From contig OX326956.1 of the NCBI GenBank assembly GCA_946800325.1, positions 50,391,052 through 50,455,051 on the forward strand: 64,000 nucleotides of DNA, read 5' to 3'. Under the pieces are notes generated by a model. That model was given only the letters and a program-made list of their open reading frames with translations. It ran no database searches and had not been told where the DNA came from. The stretch comes from Luzula sylvatica. Its lineage: Eukaryota; Streptophyta; Magnoliopsida; Poales; Juncaceae. How positions within the stretch are numbered: the stretch's first letter is position 1; every line of letters starts with the position of its first letter. Positions 34,422 to 45,000 of the stretch are shown in pieces. The position numbers and the translations under genes are program-made.

Positions 34422-35753
34422 ATGAGTAAATTATCTTTCATTTTATTTCAAATCTTATTATCGGCCTTCGCGTCGGCGTCATCATCTCATGGTCACGGAA
34501 TTGCCAATTTGGAGTCGAGCAAAACCCAACAGTTGCATCAACGACGACTTCTCTCGAACGATCAATATTTCCAAAACTCACATTTAAAAGATGCCTACGT
34601 TGCCCTACAAGCGTTGAAGCATGCCATCATGTCCGACCCCTACAACGTAACCGCTAATTGGGTGGGCCCGGACGTGTGCAACTACTCGGGAGTTTATTGC
34701 GCAAAGGCTCCTTACGACTACAACCTAACTGTCGTGGCTGGTATTGACCTAAATCATGGTGACATCGGCGGTTACCTTCCCGAGGAACTCAGTCTCCTCG
34801 TTGATCTCGCTTTCTTTCATATCAATTCAAACCGTTTTTGTTGTACCTTGCCGCCCAAATTCGACCAGCTCAAATTGCTCCACGAACTCGATCTCAGCAA
34901 TAACCAATTATCCGGTAAGTTCCCCGAAGTCCTCCTCCGACTACCCTCGCTAAAATATTTAGATATCAGATATAATGAATTCGAGGGCGCCGTGCCCAAG
35001 GAGATTTTCGATCTACCGCTAGATGCTATTTTTATAAATAGCAATAGATTCAAATTCGAGATACCAGACAACATCGGCAACTCGCCCGTGTCTGTGATCG
35101 TGTTGGCTAACAATAAATTTAGCGGGTGTTTACCCGCGAGCATTTCCAACATGTCGAGAACTCTACGCGAAATCATCCTCGCGAACAACGGTCTTAACTC
35201 TTGCATTCCGCCTGAGTTCGGTTTGCTTAAAAACCTTACCGTCCTTGATATCTCCGACAACAACATGACGGGCCCACTTTCCGATGTATTTAGCGGGTTA
35301 GAGAAAATAGAGCAGCTCAACGTGGCCCATAATATGCTCAAAGGGAACATACCAGAGTCTATTTGCAATCTACCGCGTCTCAAGAATTTTACGTTCTCGT
35401 ACAACTTCTTTACGAGTGAACCTCCTACGTGTCTCCATTTGAATGCGCATAGCGACAGAAGGAATTGTATTCCTGGACGGCCAGCTCAGCGCAGCAAGAA
35501 GCGATGTGCTTTAGCTTTGGCCAACCAAGTAGATTGCGACTCGTTCATGTGCAAGAAGTTTAATCCCCCTTGCGGTTCTTCGTCGCCTCCGCCTCCTCCG
35601 ACTTCGGAAGTGTCACCTGAAGACAGATATTTGTCACCTCCTCCGCCACCTCTAGTAATTCCGGTTTGGAATTACGCGTCCCCACCTCCTCCACGACCTG
35701 TAGTAATTCCAGTTTGGAAGTATGCGTCACCGCCTCCTCCCCCTCACAAATGA
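34422..35753 (+). CDS. Leucine-rich repeat extensin (LRX), very short proline-rich tail
   Basis: Single exon of 443 aa from the ATG at 34422 (MSKLSFILFQILLSAFASAS). An in-frame ATG at 34335 would add 29 residues before the signal peptide and is less likely. The head is complete: YVALQALKHAIMSDPYN, WVGPDVCNYSGVYC, LTVVAGIDLNHGDIGGYLPE, about ten LRRs, and hinge RRNCIPGRPAQRSKKRCALA with VDCDSFMCKKF. The extensin part is only about 50 residues: SPPPPPTSEVSPEDRYLSPP, then two IPVWxYASPPPP units. The first LRX gene has the same motifs, so the two are sister copies differing mainly by loss or gain of the SPPPP array. With so little extensin the wall-anchoring function may be reduced. Confidence 0.93.
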   Translation: MSKLSFILFQILLSAFASASSSHGHGIANLESSKTQQLHQRRLLSNDQYFQNSHLKDAYVALQALKHAIMSDPYNVTANWVGPDVCNYSGVYCAKAPYDYNLTVVAGIDLNHGDIGGYLPEELSLLVDLAFFHINSNRFCCTLPPKFDQLKLLHELDLSNNQLSGKFPEVLLRLPSLKYLDIRYNEFEGAVPKEIFDLPLDAIFINSNRFKFEIPDNIGNSPVSVIVLANNKFSGCLPASISNMSRTLREIILANNGLNSCIPPEFGLLKNLTVLDISDNNMTGPLSDVFSGLEKIEQLNVAHNMLKGNIPESICNLPRLKNFTFSYNFFTSEPPTCLHLNAHSDRRNCIPGRPAQRSKKRCALALANQVDCDSFMCKKFNPPCGSSSPPPPPTSEVSPEDRYLSPPPPPLVIPVWNYASPPPPRPVVIPVWKYASPPPPPHK

Positions 35754-37172
35754 TTGCCATCTAAATATAACTGATTGTAGATTTACTTGAAAGTGTGAAT
35801 TGGTTTTGTAATTTTTTTATTTTGCTGAGATAAGATTTTTGTAATGGATCAATAATTGTGTGAGTAATATGTACTTCATTCATGGTTGTAAATTTGTAAT
35901 GATCTATTGATTTGTTATCATTATTTACCCTACAAAGATTGTATCCATATTTAAATCATTTTTGTTTGCTCCCAAAAATTTCATGCAAGGATGCTTTGGT
36001 TTGCAATAAGGAGCTTTTTTTGAAATAACCAGAGGCAGTTAGCAGAACTTTACAATAATTATTGGAGTTTCTTTAATTCACATCAAGTGGAAATACTTAT
36101 TGGATATATTGAAATTGAATAAAAAGAGTCATGGATTATGTACACACAGTAATTATAAAAATATGGAAAATAAGATTAGCGAAATGAGGCGAAAGAAAGA
36201 AATCACAATTTGAAACATTCAAATTCAAATTCAAGTTACATTTAATTGCTCCCTTTCTTCTGAATAAATGGGCAAAAGAAGAAAGAAAAAACCCCAATTT
36301 TACAATAAAGCAAACACTTGTATATACAAAACTCATTTGAGAATGATATAATTTCGACTTTGAGAATGTAAATATGATATTGGTACAGATTTTTGAATAT
36401 TTATTTTGAAACTTAAGTTAGAAACTAAATAAGTATACATTAATTAAAAAACAATACGACTGCTGATTTGCCTCCAATTTAACCACAACCTTGTCATAAA
36501 TACATTTATAAATTGGAATCTCTTCAACACAGGTGACATGTAAAATAGATAAAAATCATATTTATGGAAGAGATATGGCTAAAGGATCGTACAAATTGAT
36601 CCTTGTTATTTCGCAAAGAAGAGCATGTGATTATGAAAAGGCGAAGAGAAATTGTGAAAGGCTCGTAATTATTTCGCAATTTTGAATATAATGTGCATAT
36701 AATAATTTTTCTATATCAAGTTTGTTGATAAATCCAGTAACAAGTACTTAATTAATATAATCATATAAATTCCGAGGAAATGATAATTCTAATCACTTGT
36801 TAGGTGGCAAACTCCATAATTAAACCCAACTTGAAGTTAACAGCTAATTATTGCAATATCAATTTATGCCAACCAACAAAATATAATATACCTAATACAA
36901 TTTGAAAAGTCGACTATATATGAATCAGAAAATATGTGTCGAGTTTATCCAAAATAAAAAAACCCTACTAAACAAGTAAATTTATCTAGAAGCTTCTCCT
37001 TGACATTTGTGAATATACCCAAATAAAATGAATAAAAAAACACCAAGATCCTAATTTATTCAAATTCTAACTTCAATTAAACACCTGCATGAAAAAAACA
37101 CCGACAAAATTACCAATTAACCCTAAAGTTTATCAATTCTAACTTCAATTAAATCGAGAAATTAGAAAAAAA
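35754..37172. other. Intergenic spacer between LRX and SYS1
   Basis: The convergent 3' flanks of two genes. 35,754-35,960 is the likely LRX 3' UTR. The rest is AT-rich with no recognised gene or element. Confidence 0.45.
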
Positions 37173-37827
37173 CTAAGTACTTGAGCGGAGGCGAGTGATG
37201 GGTATTTCTCGTAATTCTCGCCTAATACAGAGCCATTCTCCAAGTAACGACATTGCAGCCAATCCAACGAGGTTCACAATCCACCATGTTATAGAAACGG
37301 GCCAGCCCCCATATATTATGCATATAAATAGATGAATAATATATAATGTTGCCGAGAAATCAAGGCATTTCTTCGCTCTCTCTATCACATACAGCATGAA
37401 TCCAGCCCTGTTCAAGAAAAATGTCAGTGACTGAATTAACTGGATTCAAAACAGAAACCCCCAAAAATCAATCAAAATTTTCAATTCAAGAACATTTCTT
37501 CACTGAATAATGGAATTGAAGTAAAATCAATGACCAAAGATACATCTTTAGAGATCCTGTTATATTAAAATGATTGAAAAATGGAGAAATTAGAAGAAAT
37601 TACCCTGCTAGTGAGGTGAGCAAGAAGGAGACAATGGCGCACCATCCAGTCACGGTGGAAACGGTGAGAGTAGAGAAATCAAAGAAATAGACTAGACTCA
37701 TCCGCGCAACACGTGTCCCGACGAAAACAGCCATGAAGAGGCCTAAGGTCAGATAGTACAAGCACTGTAGACACACGATCTGAGTGACGATAAGCCATGG
37801 ATCCCACACAATCGCGCCGTAAAACAT
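37173..37827 (-). CDS. SYS1: SYS1 homologue, Golgi membrane protein
   Basis: Two exons, 37827-37604 and 37407-37173, give 152 aa plus stop. The intron is GT-AG and phase closes (224 + 235 nt). The protein starts MFYGAIVWDPWLIVTQIVCL and across the junction reads LLTSLAGAGFMLYVIERAKK, as expected for plant SYS1. It has four hydrophobic segments and ends CIRRELREIPITRLRSST. SYS1 is an integral Golgi protein. In yeast and animals it recruits the Arl3/ARFRP1 GTPase and so the Arl1-golgin system for endosome-to-Golgi traffic; that role in plants is inferred. The 5' UTR probably reaches about 38,180. Confidence 0.93.
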
Positions 37828-38374
37828 CTCCGATCTGACAACTGGTACGCAATAACGACTCCCTCTTTTCCACTACTCGATTCTTGTTCCTGTCGCAACA
37901 AACCCTAGCATACCATCATAATTCTCGTCTGAAACAACATTCCATCCACAAGGATATATACAATTTGGTACTTAAATCACTGTAATTGCAGCAAAAGTGT
38001 GTAGACTCTATTAAGGAAAGAGAGATAATTATTGGGCTTGAAAGACAATCAGGGTAAGTTCTCAGTGAAAATTGTAGATTTGATTAGATAGATTCGTGAT
38101 TGAGAGAAACGAGGATCGAGTTTGGTGAAGAAGAAGAAGAAGAAAGCATAAAGAAACAATTGAGACTCAATTAGTCCGATTTTCTGCATCCAATACTCTG
38201 TAACTTTTTATATAGAGAGTTTATCTAACCCAAGGTTACAAATCCTGATTTTATAAATGCCGGAATTTATATCTTGATTCCAGAAACCGGGAAATATATA
38301 CCTGGTTTACTGCTAAAACCCTCTCTCTTTCGGCTTCTCTTCTGAGCTTATACACGACACTCCTTCCCTGAACA
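37828..38374. promoter_or_regulatory. Divergent intergenic promoter region, SYS1 / bL25
   Basis: Only 547 bp separate the two divergent start codons, and much of it is probably SYS1 5' UTR. Both promoters must share this stretch. (AAG)n-type purine repeats occur at 38,128-38,146. Confidence 0.5.
38205..38214 (-). promoter_or_regulatory. Putative TATA box of SYS1
   Basis: Minus strand TATATAAAAA lies at 38,214-38,205, about 380 bp upstream of the SYS1 start codon. That would place transcription start near 38,180 with a long 5' UTR. Position and sequence fit, but no transcript data support it. Confidence 0.4.
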
Positions 38375-39353
38375 ATGTCGATCCTGCGGCTGACGCATCG
38401 CCGGCTCCTCTCCAATCGCTGCCTATGCACCGCCGCGGCGGTGGTTTCGCCGGACCCGATATTGCCCATTTACGATCCGTTTGCGCCACTCGACTATTTA
38501 CCGGGTTTCCCTAGACCCGATCCGAAATACAACGAGAAGATCCTAGCCATTCTGAGGTCCGAATCCGGTAAGAAAATCGCGGCGAAGGAACGCAAAGTGG
38601 GTCGAGTACCTTCTATAGTGTTTGAGCAAGAGAAGGGGGAGGAAGGAGGCAATAAGAGGCTCATTTCTGTGGGAACCAATCAGATTCGCAAATTGGTGGA
38701 TCATTTAGGAAGATCGTTTTTCCTCTCCAGATTGTTTGAATTGGAGGTTTGGTCTGAAATGGGCGGCTCCGGTGAACTAATTGAGAAAGTTCGAGTCTTG
38801 CCTCGATTGGTAAGCTAAATTTATTTCCTTTTTGTCGCTTTTTACTTCGTCAGTGTAAAAATTATTGTCATGTTTCAATATAATTGGATTTTAATCGAAC
38901 TTTGTATAAATGGTTTCCAAATTCCATCTAATTGTAGATACATCTTCATTCTGGAAATGATGCGCCACTAAACGTCACATTTTTACGAGCTCCCTCTCGA
39001 GCATTAATTAAAGTCGATGTTCCACTTGTCTTCAGAGGAGAGGATGCTTCCCCTGGTATTAAAAGAGGTACGAAACCCTAAACCCTAAATAATCCCAATT
39101 TTCGGTTACTAATTAATTATGATCAATTGCAGGTGCGTATTTTAACACGATAAAGAGGACGGTTAAATTTTTGTGTCCTGCGGATATAGTGCCACCGTAT
39201 ATAGATGTGGATCTTAGCGGGTTGGATGCGGGTCAGAAAATCGTAATGGGTCAACTCAAAGTCCATCCTGCCCTTCAATTGCTCCATTCACCTGATCAAG
39301 CCGTTTGTAGCATTATTGGATCTGCGGCTCCAGAGCCGACAAAATCAAAATAG
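38375..39353 (+). CDS. bL25-type (TL5/CTC family) ribosomal protein, probably mitochondrial
   Basis: Three exons, 38375-38809, 38938-39067 and 39133-39353, give 261 aa plus stop with all phases closing. The N-terminus (MSILRLTHRRLLSNRCLCTA) is basic and acid-free, typical of a mitochondrial presequence. The body has the bL25 signatures GTNQIRKLVDHLGRSFFLSR, a FELEVW strand, an HSGNDAPLNVTFLRAP segment and VDVPLVFRGEDASPGIKRGA. The C-terminal extension carries FLCPADIVPPYIDVDLSGLD, as in the TL5 two-domain form. bL25 binds 5S rRNA in the large ribosomal subunit. Mitochondrial rather than plastid location is inferred from the presequence. Confidence 0.9.
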
Positions 39354-39969
39354 GGTAATTTTTATAATTTTTTTTTTAATTGAATTGAATCGAATGTGTT
39401 GGTAGGGTTTTGTAGCGAAAAAAATGAGGGAATAATATATGGTTTTGTCTTTCGTGTTTTTTGAAAGAATTTTATGGGAAATGAATTTTGGGTAATGAAT
39501 TGTTAGGTATTTCGTGTTTTATGTTTTTGAAAGTGTATTTGCTTTCGTTTTTTTAAGGTGGTTTTGGTTGGATTTTTTTTCTTAATGGCAAGTTAAGAGA
39601 ATAATCTCTTTGATTTTTAAGAGTATTCCACATTTTAATTTGTTTATTTGTGATTTATTTGCATTTAGAACTTTAATTTTTTCCTTGAATTTGCTGAGAA
39701 CTTTTATTTTATCTACATATATATAAAGCCCAAAAAAATACCAAATTCATAGAATTCCATTTCATCATAATATAATTGTTACAAATTCAATACACAGTTT
39801 TGAGAAACTATACATGAACAGAAAGAACTCCTCACTCTTCTCGAAGGATTTCAATAATAATGTACATGATAATCTAATCTAATTCATGGCTGCAAATTAA
39901 TTATTTAACAAAACAGCACTTTATTTAATTAAACGAATTATCATGTAATTATTATCCTCTGAGTTTCCC
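39354..39969. other. Shared 3' region of bL25 and FLZ (convergent)
   Basis: About 616 bp of AT-rich DNA between two convergent stop codons, expected to hold both 3' UTRs and polyadenylation signals. No additional gene is seen. Confidence 0.5.
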
Positions 39970-40813
39970 TTAATCTTCATCTATAGGAATGAAAGTGGGG
40001 CCCTTGTGATTATAAAACTTTGCTGGAATAAGGTCATACATATGATCATCGAAAGTATCATACTTCCATCCTTGTTCCATACTTATCTTCCTGCAATCTC
40101 TGCTGCAAAACCCCTTATCCCTGAAAATTTAAAATTTAAAATAATCATTACAATGATAATCAATTTATCATTCCTTTTTCTTCAACAAAAAGGGTAGAAA
40201 TGTAATTTTCAACTTACATATAAACGAAAAGCTCTCTGTTCTCCTTGATCTTCCCGTTGCAAATGCTACAAAAGGGATATATGTAGTTCTTGCCAAGTTT
40301 AGATACACCGCGAGCTTTAGAACTCGTACGGAACGGATTATAATCACGCCTCTCGACCTCCTCGGATTTGTGATTTGCAAAGAGATGTTTAAAAATAGGG
40401 TGGAACTTTCCGATCCTATCGACCCAAGTCCGACCCTTTGAATCTTCGTCTGGTTTGGCCCGTTTGGGGCGAGGATTGATTTCTTTGTTGCGCAAATTAT
40501 CATATTCGGCTTTAGTTTGGACCTCGGAATTAGGGATTTCGCTTTTGAGTTCTCGGTTCTTAGTCTCCTCTTCGAACGTGCCTTTGGTCCTCGCAAACCG
40601 TGATTTCACATTCGGTGTCACGGGAGTGAATGGTGAATCGGGATAGTTGAAATCGACGTCGAGAGCAGACACGGGACTCGCGTTTGATTTCGCATTGGGG
40701 CTTGCTTTCGAATTCGTTTTTGAATTTGGTGATGGTGTGTCTCGAAGCTTGACCGAAAGATTCTGCTTGACTTGTTTCGGATAGGAGCTTGATTTCACGA
40801 TGTGTTGTGCCAT
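39970..40813 (-). CDS. FLZ (FCS-like zinc finger, DUF581) protein
   Basis: Two exons, 40813-40218 and 40120-39970, give 248 aa plus stop (596 + 151 nt). The intron splits the zinc finger: FCSICNGKIKENRELFVY lies at the end of exon 1 and MDKGFCSRDCRK at the start of exon 2. Together they form the FLZ motif CX2C...FCSxxCR. Before it is a long disordered Ser/Pro/Lys region (SPNSKTNSKASPNAKSNASP) and DFNYPDSPFTP. The C-terminus is YNHKGPTFIPIDED. FLZ proteins are plant-specific adaptors of the SnRK1 energy-sensing kinase; that role is inferred from the family. A 5' UTR intron is likely, because an acceptor (TTTATCAG) lies about 20 nt upstream of the ATG. Confidence 0.88.
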
Positions 40814-42029
40814 TGTTAATCCGACAAAATTCCTGATAAATGCAGCATAAAAATTATATGAGATTAAATCATTTTCGAGCATATTTACTTGCAAAAGAAG
40901 ATTGAAAATCCTCAAAAGAAATGTTAAATGCTAACACTTCACCTTGGTTTGTTCTCTTTTAATTTTCGTCTTAATTATTATTGAACATCGCTTTCTTTTT
41001 TGAACGAACCATTATATACAAGAAGAAAATTGCGTCTCAGAAATTCACTACGGACCGTTGAAATTCTTAGTATAGCTTCTAATATTATCTAAGAGGTTAA
41101 AGAGCTAATTTTCTCTTGAAAAATGTTCACGTGACACTATTGGGAGCTATTTTTAGAGAGAGATGAAAAATTACACCAAAAAAACAAGAAATAGAAAAGA
41201 AAAATAAATTAAAGCAATAATACACAACTCATGAAAAACCACACCACCAAACATACGAAAAGGTCGTAACGTAGACCAAAAGTAAAATTTCTCTATACAT
41301 ATATTTCATACTGTTTTCTTCCTTTTGTATTTATATTAGTACTACATTTCCTCATTGAGGAGCATTTTTCATTTTATGCTAGATTTTATATTAATTTATT
41401 AGGCTAATTTAAAGGATGATTAATTGTAATTTTATTAATAATATAAAAATATTTTGTACAATACCTTCATTTTCTTGCTAGTCAAACAAGATACAAAAAA
41501 TACCATTTCTCACAACTTTCGATTCAAGGATAATAGAATGAATGAATTTTTTTCGTTTCGTCAAATTATCACGACTTCCTATGACAGTGTAATTCTTCAT
41601 TTTTGGAGGGGTCGGGGTGTAAATATACAAAGGGAGATTATAACTTACGTAGACGTAATTTTCTATTTACATTGTTGATATGGTTATTAATTCGTAATTA
41701 GTATTTAATTAGTACACTCAATTTCGTGCAATCCCCTGCAAATTCTCAAAAATGTCGTCAGTACTCTACAAAATATAGGAAATATCACATATATGATTAT
41801 ATCCTTACAAAAACATAAGAAATATCATGAATCAAGAAAAAGATTAAATTTTCACCCACCACACCAAATATTTAAAAAATACCAACCCCCCAAAATAAAT
41901 GAAAAAATTATAACAGAACCGAAAACAAAATTTCTCTATACATCTATTCCATACCAAATAATTTGTTCCTTTTTTTTTTTAAAATTTCGTTTATATACAC
42001 ATAAACTCAACGAAGCTAATGGAACTACA
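40814..42029. other. Intergenic spacer, FLZ promoter and ZFYVE26-like 3' flank
   Basis: Two diverged copies of a segment ending AAATTTCTCTATACAT.TATT.CATACC lie near 41,220-41,320 and 41,850-41,960, suggesting an old duplication. No gene is recognised. Confidence 0.4.
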
Positions 42030-45000
42030 TTACATGTACTGAGACAACCAGTTCCTGCACATGTCAATAATTTGCGTCGTGTTCGATTTCATTGCCTGAA
42101 ATAAACACCAAAAATCACACAAAACAATTCCATTTATCTTCGTACACAAAAAATAAGAGAGAGAGAGTGGACCTGATGAGCGACATATTGTACATCAGCA
42201 ACGCTCCCGCTTTTAGAAGCAGCCAGAAAAGCTGACTTTAACCGCCCACATATAGCAAAAGCAAGTACTTTCCTGCAAATTATCAAAACTCCAGGGGTCA
42301 ACATGCAAAATATACCAACATTGACAAAAACGAAATGGATTTTTGTTTATATTTTACCTGTGACTACTGATAATCATTTCGACTAATTTATCAGGCCTCT
42401 CTCTGTGCTTAGTCACATATATGTTTACTCCCGCACTCACCACCTATATATTAACATTATTATAAATCTCGAGTTTATAATTTGGGGGTGAAGATTTGAA
42501 ATTTGAAATTTAAATTTGATTTGACCTGATCCCAATCATCATCGTCAATGGTGCCTTTAATATTCTTCAAAAACTCTGTTATATCTTTCCCTCTTTTTCT
42601 CTCTGCTAGATTCGTTACCACTCCCGCATATATATCCACAGCTTAATTAAAAAATAATTATCGTGAGTACAAAATTATAGCTCTGTATGTAAGGGGTAGA
42701 GTTGTGAATAAGAGAAATATAGCTCTGTAAATAAATACCAGGGAGGTTAAAGTCGTGAATAACTCTAAAAGCCAAGTCGAAGTGTTTTTCAGCTAGGGTT
42801 TCCACAACTATGCATCTCCTCCTGTAATAATTAATATAAAATTATATGAATTTCATAAGTACAAAAATATATATTAATAATAATAATGATGATGAATAAA
42901 TACGAACTTGGAAGTTTCAGGATCGTTAGGGTTTCCAAAAAGGGAGGTTTTCCATTGAGGTCCCTCTGCATTATTTAATGCCTTCACCACGTCCATCTAA
43001 TTAAATAAAAAGTGTAAATAAGGATAGAACATATATTCAAAAATAAACTTTGTATTTTAATGATCAAAAAGTTGGGAAATTCTCTTTTTATGTTTAATAG
43101 CGGTACCTGAAAGGCAACTCGGGGCAAGAATTTAACAATCATTTCATTGGTCATTTTCTCGGTACCGCTCTTTCCCCGTACCAGTTTAGACACCATTCTA
43201 GTTGTTTCTAATGACTTGTCTCTCCCTGACAAGGCTTCTTCAAAATGCATCTGCAAAATTCAAAATTTGACCATATTTCAAAAAATTTAATTCCAAGTTT
43301 CGACTTGAAAATTCAGATTCAAATTTCGATACCCTTGCATTAGAGAGGTGTCTTAGGGCTTCTTCTTGAGACATAGAATACGTGAATAATTGTATACAAC
43401 ATAAACCCGCAGCCACATGGTCCCCCCTAATTACCTGCCAAATTCCCTCAAAATTCACACACAATTCCACAAATTCAAAAACAAGAAAGAAAAAAAAGAA
43501 TAAATACGTACCAAAAACTGATAGAGGTAATTGAAATTCTTGTGATTTTCACAGTAGTTACAGACCCGTACCAGCACGGCATTGACATACTGGTACAAGA
43601 ACCCATCTTGTTGCTGTTGCGCATATAAAGATTGAATACTCGATTTAATACTATTGGCTAATTCAGACATGGCACCGAATGCAATGCACAGGTCACATAA
43701 ATCCTCCACCGAACCATACTCAGTGGCTAACGAGTCAGATCTTTGGATGGAGGGACCACTGGAGCCGTCCATTTGGTGGGGAAAATGGAGAGGGGATTGG
43801 ACAAAGAGAGAGCATGCTTCAGAATAGTGCCCGTGCTTGAACATGAATAGCAGCACCTCAGATCTCGCGTACTACAAAATATAAAAAGGTAAAACAAAGA
43901 AAATGAGAATGTTATATGAAGTACCGATAAGAAAAATTAAGGGGTATTTATTCAGTAACCCTGTAAAATCTCAAAATATCAAGTATACCCCTATCCATGA
44001 TATTTCTCATTTTTACAGGGTTACGCATGAAATCGGAACAACTTTCTGACTGTACCTCTTGTAAATAGTGAATGCACTCGCCATATCTCACCGCATCGAG
44101 ATTCGAGCGAGCACCCAGATCGATCTCATTACCAGACGATGACGTGGACCGATTCACAGATATTCTGGACCGCTCAGAGCGAGGGAATGTAGACGGCATG
44201 TATAAAACATTCAAATACGAATCCGCAGATAAAGAATCATCCAATATCGTAACCGCGCTTTTTGCCAAATGCTCGTACCTGACAAAACAAAACAAAACAA
44301 AACAAAAACAAAAAACTCGTTAATTTTTTGTATTAGTTTTTTTGTCTATATTTTTTTCTTTACATGGAACGGGTGGAGGAGACATCGACAGGTGGACCTG
44401 ACTCGATGGCATTGATGATGTCGATCACGACAGCAGTGACCGGAATGACGTCATCCTTGTACAATGGCATCGCTTGCCTAAATAAACCAAAGATATACAA
44501 AAAAAAATGATTTAAGTGAATATCAAATGAATTAAATAAATTGCAACGAGTAATTAGGAATTAATTTACTTGAATTTAACACGGGCTTGTGCATAGTGTT
44601 CCATACGAATCAACGCATGGCCCCACGCCTTCCATACAGGAAATGCGTCAATCTGAATAAATTTTCAAGTCAAAACAAGAAAATTAACACGTAAATATTT
44701 TTTAATTTTTTTCAATTTTTACCTTGCATTTTTTACAAGTATAAATGGCCATGCTATACCTCTCCTCCTTGACCAACTTATCTCTCAACTGACTCGCAGA
44801 GTCCTTGTCAGATAAATCATCAAGAGAGGCAGGAATTACAGAGCCCAATAAACTCTGTAACAGCTCGGCTCGACCCAGCCAGAGCTCGGCTCGGACCAAT
44901 AGCTCTGCCAGCTCATCCTGGATTCCAGTTCCAGTTCCCGCTACAGCTATGGCTTTTGAACTACTCGCAGTTTCTGACGACAAACTATACTCTCCCTCAT

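Noticed and set aside
34817..35404. 195-codon minus-strand frame inside the third LRX gene
   Set aside because: It is antisense to conserved LRR repeats, which often leave an open opposite frame.
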